Assembly: GCF_003340495.1 (NCBI RefSeq)
Contig: NZ_QASA01000001.1
Coordinates: 3,410,001 to 3,474,000 of the forward strand
Source: Adhaeribacter pallidiroseus
GTDB taxonomy: Bacteria > Bacteroidota > Bacteroidia > Cytophagales > Hymenobacteraceae
Direction: 5' to 3'
Length of the DNA: 64,000 bases
Of this stretch, positions 17,520-27,195 are shown one piece after another. The translations under genes and the position numbers were made by a program. The notes under the pieces were generated by a model. That model had not been told where the DNA came from and searched no databases. It saw only the letters and a program-made list of their open reading frames with translations. The stretch's first letter is position 1. Every line of letters begins with the position of its first letter.

Positions 17520-20500
17520 ATGCGTACTTTTTTAAAATCCGGATTATGCTGGTGGTTATGCTGCAGCACGTACGCGCTATACGGTCAAAATCTCTTTTTC
17601 GATAAACTAACTACCCAAAATGGCCTTTCCAATAATAAGGTAAACTGCATTCTTCAGGACAAACGAGGGTTTATCTGGTTTGGCACCGAAGATGGCCTGA
17701 ACCGCTACGATGGCAACACCATGGTTATTTTCCGGAGCCAACCCGGCAGCAGTTCCGGCCTGTCGGGCAATATTGTAACGGGGCTGCATCTAGACCAGCA
17801 CCAGATCATGTGGATTACTACCGCCGATGGCGGCTTAACCCGCTACGATTACCGCTTGCCCTATGCCCAACAATTTAAAAAATACCGGCATTTACCCCAC
17901 GATTCAACTTCTATTCCGGTAAACATTTTAAATGCTTTAGTAGAAGATAAGCGGGGCTATTTGTGGTTAGCCACTAGTGGCTATGGTATTTTGCGTTTTA
18001 ATAAACAAACCGAACGGTTTGATCAGATTAAATACCAAGGCGTAAAAACTGCTCTAGCGCTTACCCTGCGGCGCGATACCGTATGGGCGGGCATGCAGGG
18101 CAGCGGCTTATTAAAAATAGATACCCGTACCTCCCACTCTATTTCCGACACCAGCTACAAAAGTGCTTATTTAAAATTACCGCACGTAACCGTAACTTCT
18201 TTGTACACCGACCCGGCCGAAAACGTGTGGTATGGCTCCTGGGACAATATCTTATACCGCTATAATGCTCAATTAAAAAAAGAAGAAAACTTCCCGGTAG
18301 CCGCTTCGCCGGTTACTGCCTTTACCGACGAAGCTTCTAGCTTTGCGGATGATCACCGGGGGCAGCTCTGGATTGGGGGACGTTACGAAGGGTTGCACCT
18401 GTTTGATCAGCAGAGAAAAACTTTCCAGCACATCGTGCCCAATCCGCAAAAAGCCGGCTCGCTGCTTTCCAATAAAATTAATTGTATTTACCGCGACCGC
18501 GATGGTAATATGTGGCTGGGCACCGATAAAGGAGTTAGTACCTATAACCTCTACCAACAGCAGTTTACGCCACAAGTGCTCCCTGTTAAAAGCACCACTA
18601 CCCAACCCGGCCGCATTAATGATTTTTACCTGGATGCGCAGCAAACCTTGTGGATTGCTACTAGCGATGGATTATTTAAAAAATTTAAAATTTCCCCCGC
18701 TTTTACGCACATCTTATTAAATTATCAGGGTACAAACCTGGCGGTGGGTAAAATACACCAGAGTACCAACGGTACTTTTTATTTGGGCACCAACTATTCT
18801 TTATTCCAATTTAACCCCAGTACCCACGCCATAGCGCTATTATCCGACCAGGCGCAGGATTTGGTAATGAGTAAAATTATTGCTTCGCGCATTGTTTCTA
18901 TCGTGGATTTTAAAATTAATAACCAGCCGGTTTTAATAACGGCCCCTTACGGGCACTTTTTAACTTATTACGATTTTGCCGCCCAAAAGTGGGTTTCCCG
19001 AGCCGATAGTGCCCGGCAGATAATTGCCCGTCTGGATTTAAAAGATAACCTGATTCGCAAGTTGTATAAAACTAGCCCGGGTGGCTTATGGATGGCCACG
19101 GCCAAAAGCGGCTTGGCAGAATGGAAAAACAGCCAGTCGCCGCATTTTATCTATTACCAACACGACCCTATCAATCCGCGCTCCCTCAGTAGCGATAATG
19201 TGTACGATATCGCCGAAGACCAGCACCATAATCTTTGGGTAAGCACCTACGGCGGTGGCCTCAATTATTTTAACACTAAAACCAAAACTTTCCGGCATTT
19301 CCCGGAATCGCCCAATTTAATACAGGGCATTACCGTAGATAAAAGCGGAAAAGTTTGGATGGTGAGTAACGGCAATTTACACAGCTACGACCCTGACCAA
19401 AATCAGTTTGCCTCTTACCATTTGTTAGATTACGAAAGCACCGGCGGCCTGAATGGTTCTATTTACCAGGACCCAGCCGGTACTATTTACCTGGGCGCTA
19501 GCAATTATTTTATAAAGTTTAAACCCTCCAGCATTCAAAGCCCCGCGCAGCCGGAAAAACCCGTTTTCACGGATTTTCGAATTTTTGATACCTACCGCAA
19601 CGAGCTGTTGCAGCAAAAAGAAATAAAACTGGCTTATAACCAAAACTTTTTTTCTTTTACTTTTTCCTCGCCCAATTATGTAAACCCCGACAACATAACG
19701 TACAGCTACCGCCTAGAAGGCTTGGATAAAAGCTGGCGAAACGCGGGCCGGGTAAATAGCGCCGGTTACACTAACTTGCCGGCTGGCCGGTATATTTTTA
19801 AAGTAAGAGCCGTAAATGGAGCGCAGGTACCGGCTAATCAGGTTACTACCATGGCTATTACTATTGTACCGCCTTTTTGGGAACGGTGGTGGTTTTATGG
19901 GTTAGTAACAGCTGTGCTGGCCTCCCTAATTTATTTGATGTACCAGTATCGCATCGATCAGCTCCTAAAAAGACAGGCTATCCGGAACAAAATCGCCCAA
20001 GATTTACACGACTCAGTAGGTTCTACGCTCAGTAGCATTTCCGTATACAGCCAGGTAGCCCAAATTAAAAGTTCAGCTGTGGAATCAGCAGAAGTTAATC
20101 AGTTACTTACCAAAATCAGTACTATTTCCAACGAGATGATTTCGGAGATGAATGATATTGTATGGGCCATTAACCCCGTGAACGATAGCCTGGATAAAAT
20201 CATTATCCGCATAGAATCTTTCGGAAGGCCTTTGCTCCGGGCCAACAACATTGTTTTTAAAATAAACCGCGATGCGTTACCCCCCGGAATAGATGTGGGT
20301 ATGGAAAAAAGCAAGGATATTTATTTAATTCTGAAAGAAGCATTAACCAACTGTGCTAAACATGCCGGCGCCCAAAATGTAACGCTTCATTTAAAACTGC
20401 AACACAAACGCATTCTGATGCAGGTAATAGACGATGGCAAAGGGTTAACCGATGCCGATCAGCTTTCTCCTTCTTTATCGGGCAACGGATTGCGCAACAT

Positions 20501-20591
20501 TAAAAACCGGGTAAAAAACTTAAACGGGCAACTCCATATCAGCTCGAATTCCAATGGCACAACGATCGCCATTAACTTTAAAATCACCTAA
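17520..20591 (+). CDS. Reg_prop / Y_Y_Y sensor histidine kinase
   Basis: A 1023-residue membrane sensor. After a signal peptide (about 1-22, ending YALYGQ) comes a periplasmic part of about 700 residues. It is built of two-component-regulator-propeller repeats (QDKRGFIWFGTEDGLNRYDG, EDKRGYLWLATSGYGILRF, RDGNMWLGTDKGVSTYN and others), expected to form two beta-propellers. A Y_Y_Y domain (about 690-785) with NITYSYRLEGLDKSWRNAG follows, then one membrane helix (about 790-810). The cytoplasmic part is a HisKA_3 dimerisation domain, with phosphoacceptor His830 in AQDLHDSVGSTLSS, and a HATPase_c domain (ALTNCAKHAGA as N-box, VIDDGKG as G-box). It lacks the receiver and AraC parts of hybrid sensors. 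A NarL-type regulator lies 255 bases downstream and is the likely partner. Ligands in the family are often oligosaccharides; none can be named here. Confidence 0.93.
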   Translation: MRTFLKSGLCWWLCCSTYALYGQNLFFDKLTTQNGLSNNKVNCILQDKRGFIWFGTEDGLNRYDGNTMVIFRSQPGSSSGLSGNIVTGLHLDQHQIMWITTADGGLTRYDYRLPYAQQFKKYRHLPHDSTSIPVNILNALVEDKRGYLWLATSGYGILRFNKQTERFDQIKYQGVKTALALTLRRDTVWAGMQGSGLLKIDTRTSHSISDTSYKSAYLKLPHVTVTSLYTDPAENVWYGSWDNILYRYNAQLKKEENFPVAASPVTAFTDEASSFADDHRGQLWIGGRYEGLHLFDQQRKTFQHIVPNPQKAGSLLSNKINCIYRDRDGNMWLGTDKGVSTYNLYQQQFTPQVLPVKSTTTQPGRINDFYLDAQQTLWIATSDGLFKKFKISPAFTHILLNYQGTNLAVGKIHQSTNGTFYLGTNYSLFQFNPSTHAIALLSDQAQDLVMSKIIASRIVSIVDFKINNQPVLITAPYGHFLTYYDFAAQKWVSRADSARQIIARLDLKDNLIRKLYKTSPGGLWMATAKSGLAEWKNSQSPHFIYYQHDPINPRSLSSDNVYDIAEDQHHNLWVSTYGGGLNYFNTKTKTFRHFPESPNLIQGITVDKSGKVWMVSNGNLHSYDPDQNQFASYHLLDYESTGGLNGSIYQDPAGTIYLGASNYFIKFKPSSIQSPAQPEKPVFTDFRIFDTYRNELLQQKEIKLAYNQNFFSFTFSSPNYVNPDNITYSYRLEGLDKSWRNAGRVNSAGYTNLPAGRYIFKVRAVNGAQVPANQVTTMAITIVPPFWERWWFYGLVTAVLASLIYLMYQYRIDQLLKRQAIRNKIAQDLHDSVGSTLSSISVYSQVAQIKSSAVESAEVNQLLTKISTISNEMISEMNDIVWAINPVNDSLDKIIIRIESFGRPLLRANNIVFKINRDALPPGIDVGMEKSKDIYLILKEALTNCAKHAGAQNVTLHLKLQHKRILMQVIDDGKGLTDADQLSPSLSGNGLRNIKNRVKNLNGQLHISSNSNGTTIAINFKIT

Positions 20592-20746
20592 TTTGGGGAT
20601 TGCTTCCTACTTTTAATTAGGGCAGCTTTGTCGAACAAACTTTTACAAGCCTCCGATAAGTTTTTAATCAACTTAAGTGCTTTGCCGAAATTAATTTAGA
20701 CTATCATTGGTGATATCGTACTGATCATCAAATGTATACAAACCGA

Positions 20747-20779
20747 ACAACGAACAACTAATAACCAACAACTACTTAT
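20747..20779 (-). repeat. Copy 1 of a dispersed GTTGTTCGTTGTT intergenic repeat
   Basis: The reverse complement reads TAAGTAGTTGTTGGTTATTAG followed by TTGTTCGTTGTT, matching plus-strand copies at 23932 and 34045. It lies between the kinase and regulator genes. Confidence 0.6.
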
Positions 20780-20846
20780 TATAAATAATTGATTATCATT
20801 TTTTTTAAACCAGTAACTTAAACTGGCTGATTACAAATGCTCGATT

Positions 20847-21494
20847 ATGCCGCTAAGAATTATTATTTTCGACGATAATGTAAATATCCGCGAAAGCATT
20901 ACGCTGTTATTAAGCACGGTGCCTCATTTTGAAGTGGTAGGTACCTTCAGTAACGTATTAAACTGCCTTACTAACATTAAAAAAACGCAACCCGATGTTA
21001 TTTTGATGGATATTGCCATGCCCGAAATGACCGGAATTGAAGCGGTAAAACTAATTAAGCAAGAATTTCCGCATATTCAGGTGCTCATGCAAACGGTTTT
21101 TGAAGACGATGAACGGGTTTTTGATTCTATATGTAGCGGTGCTTCGGGGTATATTCTTAAAAGCTTTCTCAACACGAATTTAATTACTGCCATTCAGGAA
21201 CTGCAATATGGCGGAGCGCCCATGTCGCCGACCATTGCCCGGAAAGTACTGAACAAATTAAAAAACGAAAACCCGGTACAAACCCCGGAGCAAACAGATT
21301 CTTACCATTTAACGATTCGCGAAAAAGAAATTCTAGCTTGCCTGGTAGATGGCCTGAGTTATAAAATGATTGCCGCCAAGTTGTTTATCAGCTACGAAAC
21401 GGTACGTTCGCACGTGAAAAACATTTATGAAAAGCTGCACGTAGCCTCTTTAACCGAAGTAGTAGCTAAAGCCATTAAGCAGCGGATTGTGTGA
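20847..21494 (+). CDS. NarL/FixJ-family response regulator
   Basis: A 215-residue regulator. The receiver domain (1-120) has the acidic pocket FDDN, phosphoacceptor Asp55 in VILMDIAMPEMTG, a switch Thr in MQTVFEDD and Lys in ILKSF. A LuxR-type helix-turn-helix follows at about 148-210 (LTIREKEILACLVDGLSYKMIAAKLFISYETVRSHVKNIYEKL). It is expected to be phosphorylated by the HisKA_3 kinase encoded just upstream, since that kinase class pairs with NarL-type regulators. The ATCCCC-N6-GGGGAT dyads upstream of the kinase are its candidate target. A half-like GGGGAT is also present right after the kinase stop codon (near 20595-20600). Confidence 0.92.
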   Translation: MPLRIIIFDDNVNIRESITLLLSTVPHFEVVGTFSNVLNCLTNIKKTQPDVILMDIAMPEMTGIEAVKLIKQEFPHIQVLMQTVFEDDERVFDSICSGASGYILKSFLNTNLITAIQELQYGGAPMSPTIARKVLNKLKNENPVQTPEQTDSYHLTIREKEILACLVDGLSYKMIAAKLFISYETVRSHVKNIYEKLHVASLTEVVAKAIKQRIV

Positions 21495-21519
21495 TGTTAC
21501 ATAGGTAAAAAAACAGTAA

Positions 21520-21975
21520 ATGATTCTTGGTTTAAAAAAATTTACGATAGTTACCCAACCAACCGTTAGCTCTACTGTAAAAATGAAAGTAGTTATCCTG
21601 ATATTTTTAACTTTAATTGCTTTTCTTTATTCTTTTAAGTTTGGTTATATCCTGACAGCGAATGGGCACGGAGGACAACTGGAAGGAGTACCCTTTGCAA
21701 TACTAATAATGCTACTTACTATTATGTTTTTCTTTGCTAAAAAACAAACCCTCAAGCAAAAGCTCTTGTATACTACTCTTATTTTGTTCTTAGCGCTGGC
21801 TGGGTTTAGTATAACAGTAGAAGTAATCAGAAGAACTAAGGAGGACTTCTTTCAATATTTGTATCTTGAATCAGGTGGAATGGTGAACAAGCTATTGATG
21901 TTTTATTTAATACTTGGTGTAATTCTATTAGCTTGGAAGATTAAACAATTTAATAAGGAAAGCCTTAAGTATTGA
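21520..21975 (+). CDS. Small membrane protein of unknown function
   Basis: A 151-residue (or 130-residue) protein with about four hydrophobic segments: VVILIFLTLIAFLYSF, VPFAILIMLLTIMFFFA, LLYTTLILFLALAGFSI and LLMFYLILGVILLAW. The frame has two plausible ATGs (21520 and 21583). The second, MKVVILIF, places the first helix at the very start and may be the true one. It lies 25 bases after the response regulator on the same strand and could be co-transcribed. Codon use is more A/T-rich than that of its neighbours. I recognise no family. Confidence 0.6.
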   Translation: MILGLKKFTIVTQPTVSSTVKMKVVILIFLTLIAFLYSFKFGYILTANGHGGQLEGVPFAILIMLLTIMFFFAKKQTLKQKLLYTTLILFLALAGFSITVEVIRRTKEDFFQYLYLESGGMVNKLLMFYLILGVILLAWKIKQFNKESLKY

Positions 21976-22150
21976 GAACCATCCATATTAATTTTTTGAA
22001 TTACTCTCTATAATCAAATTTCTTGTTCCTGCCTCTTTATATAGCGGAACAAAGCAACCATACTGCGGTACAAACTAACCTGGAACTTTGCCTAAACAAG
22101 TAACAAAGCTTGGTTAACACGGGTACAATCATTTCTTTACCGCTTAACTT

Positions 22151-23198
22151 ATGAAATGGCCGACTGAAGTAACAAGTCTTTTAAAAATAAATTACCCGAT
22201 TATTCAAGCGCCTATGCTGGGGGTAACGTCGCCCGAAATGGTGGCGGCGGTTTGCAATAACGGTGGCTTAGGATCTTTACCCGTAGGCGGTTTAGCGCCG
22301 GCGCAAACCAGCGCCCTTGTCCGGAGAACCAAATCCTTAACCGGTAAACCTTTTCGCCCATTCTATTCCGGTTATTAATCAGCTTGAAGTAGAGAATATG
22401 CACCGTTTTTTAGCGCAGCTTTGTCTACAAAATCACCTTACCGAAGAAAATCTTGCCCCTGCGCCCCTGCATTTTAATTCTTATCTAAATCAAATTCAGG
22501 TTTTACTGGACGAGAACATACCCGTTGTTAGTTTCACTTTTGACATTCTGGGAGATGATTGTATAAAAGCCTTTCGGGATAAAGGAGTAATATTGATTGG
22601 TACGGCTACCAGCCAAAAAGAAGCTGTTTTGCTCGCCGAAAAAGATATTGCTATTATTACGGCCCAAGGCATAGAGGCTGGCGGGCACCGCGGAACTTTC
22701 CTGGAAAACGAGCCACTGCCCCTTATCGGGTCATTTTCTTTGATTCCGCAAGTAGTTAGTAGTACCAATCGGCCTATATTGGCGGCTGGCGGCATACACA
22801 ACGGTAAAACCATCCGGGCCGCATTTATGTTAGGTGCCCACGGCGTGCAGGTTGGTTCCGCTTTTATCGCTAGCCCGGAAAGCTTAGCCAGTGTCTCTTA
22901 TAAAACCCGCATTCAGAATGCTGCCGAAACAGAGATAGTTCTAACTAAGTCTTTTTCCGGCCGTTGGGCCCGGGGAGTCCGGAATAAATTTATAGCGGAA
23001 GTAGAAAGATCCGGTTTGCCCATCCCGGCCTATCCTATCCAAACTAGCCTAACCGGCCCCATCCGAAGTATAGCCCAAAAGCAAGATAACTCGGATTTTA
23101 TGGCCTTGTGGGCGGGACAATCTTCGGCAAAAGCCGAATTTAAATCTGCCGCCGACATACTAAAGCAACTTATTCAACAAACCGAAGCAATTAATTAG
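22151..23198 (+). pseudogene. Nitronate monooxygenase (2-nitropropane dioxygenase family), disrupted
   Basis: The start INYPIIQAPMLGVTSPEMVAAVCNNGGLGSLPVGGL is the FMN-binding beginning of class I nitronate monooxygenases, which oxidise alkyl nitronates. After LTGKPF the frame breaks (nonsense to 22378). The protein resumes in another frame as FAHSIPVINQLEVENMHRFLAQ and contains the rest of the TIM barrel: ITAQGIEAGGHRG (flavin/phosphate region), ILAAGGIHNG and MLGAHGVQVGSAF. The best fit is loss of about 11 bases encoding roughly AVNL between two copies of CTTTT (the join is near 22355). That is a slipped-strand deletion rather than a one-base miscall. The product is presumably inactive. Confidence 0.8.
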
Positions 23199-24364
23199 CT
23201 ACCTTCCTAATAAAGCAAGCACTTATTCCGGTAAACCATTGTTGGTTAACATTGTAGCCGATTTAAAACTTTGCGCAAAGGCTTTAGGTAGCCTTCAAGA
23301 ATTTGCCCGCACCTTCTTGTGGCCAGAGAACACAGCTCCAACACTCTTCGTCAAAGTAACTTCTGGAAATTTTTTGCGGCAAATACCGCGTTGCCATTGG
23401 CTAAAATTTAAAAAAATAACAATGGATGATGCCATAAACCTTCTAAAAAGTGTTTAATAGTCGTCCTTCTGCTAACGTATGTAGGTTATTCTTCTGCTCA
23501 ACCATAACCACCCAATAGTATGAATAATAAGATCGTTGCGATGGGATTTGGCAACTTAAGTCATGATAGCGATCAAGATCATGCCGCAGCTTACCTCGAT
23601 AATTTAGCTTCTGAAGAAATTAAATTCATAATTGCTTATTCTGCCGGTCCACTTGGCACCCCAACCCGTGCCGCCTTTATTACTGAATGCTATCCCACTC
23701 AGATTTTGGTTGGTTTAATATAACCCTTAACTGGTGCCAGTAGCGAAGCCATTTTTTAAAATTATAGTTTAAAGCTGCTTTCTGATAGCATTTAAATAAC
23801 CGGACTTACATAAAGAATACCATTGGGTTAGCCCTCCGGAAGAATCTTCTGGCCACATGGGGGTAAGAGTACAAAATAAATTAAGTTTATTTTCTGTCTA
23901 CCAAGTACATACTTCTAATTACATCAGCTGCTAAGTAGTTGGTCGTTATTAGTTGTTCGTTGTTTGATTGTTAGTATTTTAAAAATCAACTACTTAGTCG
24001 AACCTGTCTATCTATTTAATTTTGTCCAAGTACATAGTTCTTGCTACTCCCAAAATTCTTCCAGAATAATAAAAAAAGATTTAGGAACAGCAGCTACTTC
24101 GGGCCACTTCTTTAGAAACACATCGCTAAAACTTACCTCTTAAAACGTTTTAGAAAGCTGCCATAAAAATGTAAAAAATCTGGCGCAGGGCATTCTTCTA
24201 CTGTTCGGAATTAATACAGAACTGTACGTAATCGTACACTAACCGGGGAACTAATCAGTAGCTAAAATTCTAATTTTCAATTAGTTAATAATTAAAAATA
24301 AGATTGGTATAATAGTAGAAGATGCCCGAATAAGAATTCCAGCCCTTATTCAAACAAACACACC
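23199..24364 (+). other. Gene-poor stretch between the nitronate monooxygenase and the receptor gene
   Basis: Two short reading frames are present: 23239-23457 (TTG start) and 23520-23723 (ATG, 67 codons, beginning MNNKIVAMGFGNLSHD). Neither resembles a family I know, and neither has convincing codon patterns; the second could be a small hypothetical gene. A dispersed repeat lies at 23932-23965. The 300 bases before 24365 are A/T-rich and should contain the receptor promoter. Confidence 0.4.
23932..23965 (+). repeat. Copy 2 of the dispersed GTTGTTCGTTGTT repeat
   Basis: The core TAAGTAGTTGGTCGTTATT then AGTTGTTCGTTGTT matches copy 3 at 34045 almost base for base. Similarity also reappears about 60 bases later, with TTAATTTTGTCC in both flanks (24017-24028 and 34129-34140). 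Confidence 0.65.
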
Positions 24365-26803
24365 ATGAAGAAATTATACTGCTTATTTAATATTGCTTTC
24401 CTGCTTTGCCTGTCGGGGGTAACTTTTGCGCAAACCAGCGGCCAGCTTACCGGTCTGGTTAAAGACGGCAAAGGCGCACTAGTACCGTATGCCAGCGTAG
24501 CCGTTATCCAAACCAGTACCAAAGCGGTAGTGTCGGGAGTTACCACCACCGATCAAGGTACTTTTACCCTTAAAACTCCGGCCACGGGCACGTACTTGCT
24601 GCGCGTCACGGCCATTGGTTTTACTACTTTAGATACGGCTCCGTTTGAGGTAACTAATACCAACTTTTCGAAAGATTTTGGCACTATAACGGTGCAGGAA
24701 GATGCGAAACTATTAAAAGAAGTAACGGTACAATCCATGCGGCCCAAGGTGGTAGCCCACGCCGACAAAATGGTAGTGAGCGTAGATGGTACCGCTTTGG
24801 CCGCCAGCAGTACAGCCTACGAAGTATTAGCCAAATCGCCGGGGGTATTTATCGACCAGGACGGCAATATTCAGCTGAACGGCAAAGGCGGTATTCAAAT
24901 CATGATTGATGGCAAGTTAACTTACTTATCCGGCAAAGAACTGCAAACCATGTTGCAGGGCATGTCGGCGGAAAACTTAAAAGACATTGAAATTATAACC
25001 AACCCCTCGGCGAAGTACGATGCCGAAGGCAACGCGGGCATTCTGAACATAAATTTAAAAAAGAACTCGCTTACCGGCGTGAATGGCAGCGTGTACGTGG
25101 GTAATTTCTACAACGGCATGTCGGGATACAGTACCGGGGGTACCTTAAATTATAAAAAAGGCAAATGGAGCACTTCGGCCAATTTCGACGCCGCCCGGCG
25201 GGTATTCTACCGCAATGCCGTTTTTAATCGCGAATTTAATACCGATAGCAGCAGCAGTAAGCAGTACTCCAACGGCCGGCAGGAAGATATCCGGCAAGTG
25301 CCTTCGCTGCGCTTAAGCACCGATTACGACATTAATGATAAGCACAGCGTGGGCGTAACCACTAATTTGTATTACCAGGATTTTAACAGCGAATTTGTAA
25401 CCCGTACGTTTGCCTCCAACGGCAATCCCGCTACCGATTCGCTGATTACCGCCACCAACTTAATTAACGGCGAGTTTTCGAACTACACTTTTAACGGCCA
25501 TTACCTGGGTAAACTCGATACGGCGGGCACCACGCTTTCTGCCAACGTAGATTACGTGATGATTAACAATAGCTCTAACTCGCGCTTTAATAATTTGTAT
25601 CAGCAGCTCAGTAATGGCAATTCGCGGTTGGTTTTACCCGGCAGCGACAATCCTTCTAATTTTAAAATTTTCTCGGCCAAGACCGATTTTACCAAATCGT
25701 TTTCGAAGGATACCAAAATGGAACTGGGCGCCAAAGCCAGCCGGGTAGTTTCCGATAACGATTTGCGGTTCTTTTACAACATAGATAACCGCAACGTTCC
25801 GGATGTTTTAAAAAGCAACCATTTTATTTACAAAGAAAAAATATTTGCGGCCTACGTAAACTTTAACACCAAAATCAGTGAAAAATGGAGTTTGCAAAGC
25901 GGTTTACGCGCTGAACAAACCTTGGGCGAAGGCAATCTGCTGACCACCAACACCACCTTCGAACGCCGCTACCTCAATCTTTTTCCGAGTATTTTCCTGA
26001 TGCATAACGTCAGCAAAGACTACCAGATTTCTTATAACTACAGCCGCCGCATTAACCGGCCCCGCTACGAAAGTTTAAATCCTTTTGTGTTCTACATCGA
26101 CCCGTATACTTACGCCCAGGGTAACCCGAGTCTGCGCCCCGCTTATACCAATTCTTTTGAAGTGACGCAAACCATAAAATCAAAGTATATTTTTAAAATT
26201 GGTTACGCCATAACCACCGACTTTATTGCCGAAGTGCCGGAACAATTCCCCGAGTTAAACCGGACCGTATTTATGAATGCCAACGTAAAACGCTACGAAA
26301 ACGCGAACAGTAATTTGGTATTACCGATTAAAGTTTCGAAAAACTGGGAGATGAACAACACCTTTAACGTGGCTTACCAGGACTATACCATTGAGCAAAA
26401 AGAACGGTCGTTGCGCAATAAGCAGTTAAGTTATTACGGCCAGTCTACCCAGAATATCCAGCTTCCGAAAAAAGTAAAACTAGAAGTAAACGCCTTCTAC
26501 CAGGGGCCCGGTGCTTATGCCTTGTACCATATTTCGGCCTTGTGGGGCATTGATGTGGGTTTGAAACGGTCTTTCCTGAACGATAAATTAGAATTTTCGG
26601 TGAACGTAAACGATATTTTTAAAGGGCAGCAAATTATTGGCCGCGCGAACTACAACGGCAATATCAACGAGTTCGACCAGTATTTCGGCTCCCGCAACCT
26701 GCGATTGAATTTGCGCTACCGCTTTAACAAAGGCGCTAAATTTGAAGAAAAGAATCGCAATACCAACCTGGAAGAACTCAACCGCGCGGGTGGCGGCAAC
26801 TAA
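24365..26803 (+). CDS. Outer-membrane beta-barrel receptor with carboxypeptidase-regulatory-like domain
   Basis: An 812-residue TonB-dependent-receptor-like protein. The signal peptide (about 1-22, ending VTFAQ) is followed by a carboxypeptidase D regulatory-like domain (about 25-110: GQLTGLVKDGKGALVPYASVAVIQ, then FTLKTPATGTYLLRVTAIGF). A plug-like domain with AYEVLAKSPGVFIDQDGNIQLNGKGGIQIMIDGK and IEIITNPSAKYDAEGNAGILNI spans about 125-235. The rest is a beta-barrel of the OMP_b-brl_3 type with many aromatic-ended strands (YNYSRRINRPRYESLNPF is a family block). No SusD partner is adjacent, so it is not a standard SusCD nutrient transporter. Substrate is unknown. It is monocistronic with an intrinsic terminator about 75 bases after the stop. 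Confidence 0.9.
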   Translation: MKKLYCLFNIAFLLCLSGVTFAQTSGQLTGLVKDGKGALVPYASVAVIQTSTKAVVSGVTTTDQGTFTLKTPATGTYLLRVTAIGFTTLDTAPFEVTNTNFSKDFGTITVQEDAKLLKEVTVQSMRPKVVAHADKMVVSVDGTALAASSTAYEVLAKSPGVFIDQDGNIQLNGKGGIQIMIDGKLTYLSGKELQTMLQGMSAENLKDIEIITNPSAKYDAEGNAGILNINLKKNSLTGVNGSVYVGNFYNGMSGYSTGGTLNYKKGKWSTSANFDAARRVFYRNAVFNREFNTDSSSSKQYSNGRQEDIRQVPSLRLSTDYDINDKHSVGVTTNLYYQDFNSEFVTRTFASNGNPATDSLITATNLINGEFSNYTFNGHYLGKLDTAGTTLSANVDYVMINNSSNSRFNNLYQQLSNGNSRLVLPGSDNPSNFKIFSAKTDFTKSFSKDTKMELGAKASRVVSDNDLRFFYNIDNRNVPDVLKSNHFIYKEKIFAAYVNFNTKISEKWSLQSGLRAEQTLGEGNLLTTNTTFERRYLNLFPSIFLMHNVSKDYQISYNYSRRINRPRYESLNPFVFYIDPYTYAQGNPSLRPAYTNSFEVTQTIKSKYIFKIGYAITTDFIAEVPEQFPELNRTVFMNANVKRYENANSNLVLPIKVSKNWEMNNTFNVAYQDYTIEQKERSLRNKQLSYYGQSTQNIQLPKKVKLEVNAFYQGPGAYALYHISALWGIDVGLKRSFLNDKLEFSVNVNDIFKGQQIIGRANYNGNINEFDQYFGSRNLRLNLRYRFNKGAKFEEKNRNTNLEELNRAGGGN

Positions 26804-26876
26804 AAAAGGCCTCATCGCAGGTTTGCTAAATAAAAAAATTTAAAAAAGCAGTTAGCAATCCTTCCAACACTAGAGA

Positions 26877-26902
26877 AAATCCGGTTAAAGACCGGATTTT
26901 TT
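26877..26902 (+). terminator. Intrinsic terminator after the beta-barrel receptor
   Basis: AAATCCGGT pairs with ACCGGATTT around a short AAAG-containing loop, followed by a run of T. Confidence 0.75.
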
Positions 26903-26905
26903 ATT

Positions 26906-27153
26906 ACCCCTCCCCTCCGGGTACCTCCCCTAAAAACAGGGAAGGAGAGGCCACTGCTCCGGGTAAAGAGTTACGTTGTTTCTTCGGACATTAATACATT
27001 TTTAAAGTGAAAATCACCTCTACGAGCTTCGTATATCTTATGCCTGGTAACATAAGAACGTGCCACGGCACGTTCCACAGGAGAAATAAAGCAAAAGTAA
27101 TAGCTGCATCTCCTCCCTTGTTTTTAGGGGAGGTGCCGTAGGCGGAGGAATTA
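26906..27153. mobile_element. MITE-like element with imperfect terminal inverted repeats of about 45 bp
   Basis: The left end (26906-26951) contains ACCTCCCCTAAAAACA then GGGAAGGAGAG. The right end (27107-27153) is its reverse complement with a few changes (CTCCTCCCTTG then TTTTTAGGGGAGGTGCC). Between them is about 155 bases with no gene, including a near-palindrome GAACGTGCC/GGCACGTTC at 27056-27075. Non-coding, about 250 bases with matching ends, it has the form of a non-autonomous transposable element or a large intergenic repeat. No target-site duplication could be made out. It ends 42 bases before the DUF72 start and may affect that gene's promoter. Confidence 0.55.
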
Positions 27154-27195
27154 ACTTTAACCGCATGAACCCAGTATACCGGGGCTAAAAAGAGC

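Noticed and set aside
23239-23457. 72-codon frame with TTG start
   Set aside because: No family resemblance, no leader and a non-ATG start in a gene-poor stretch.
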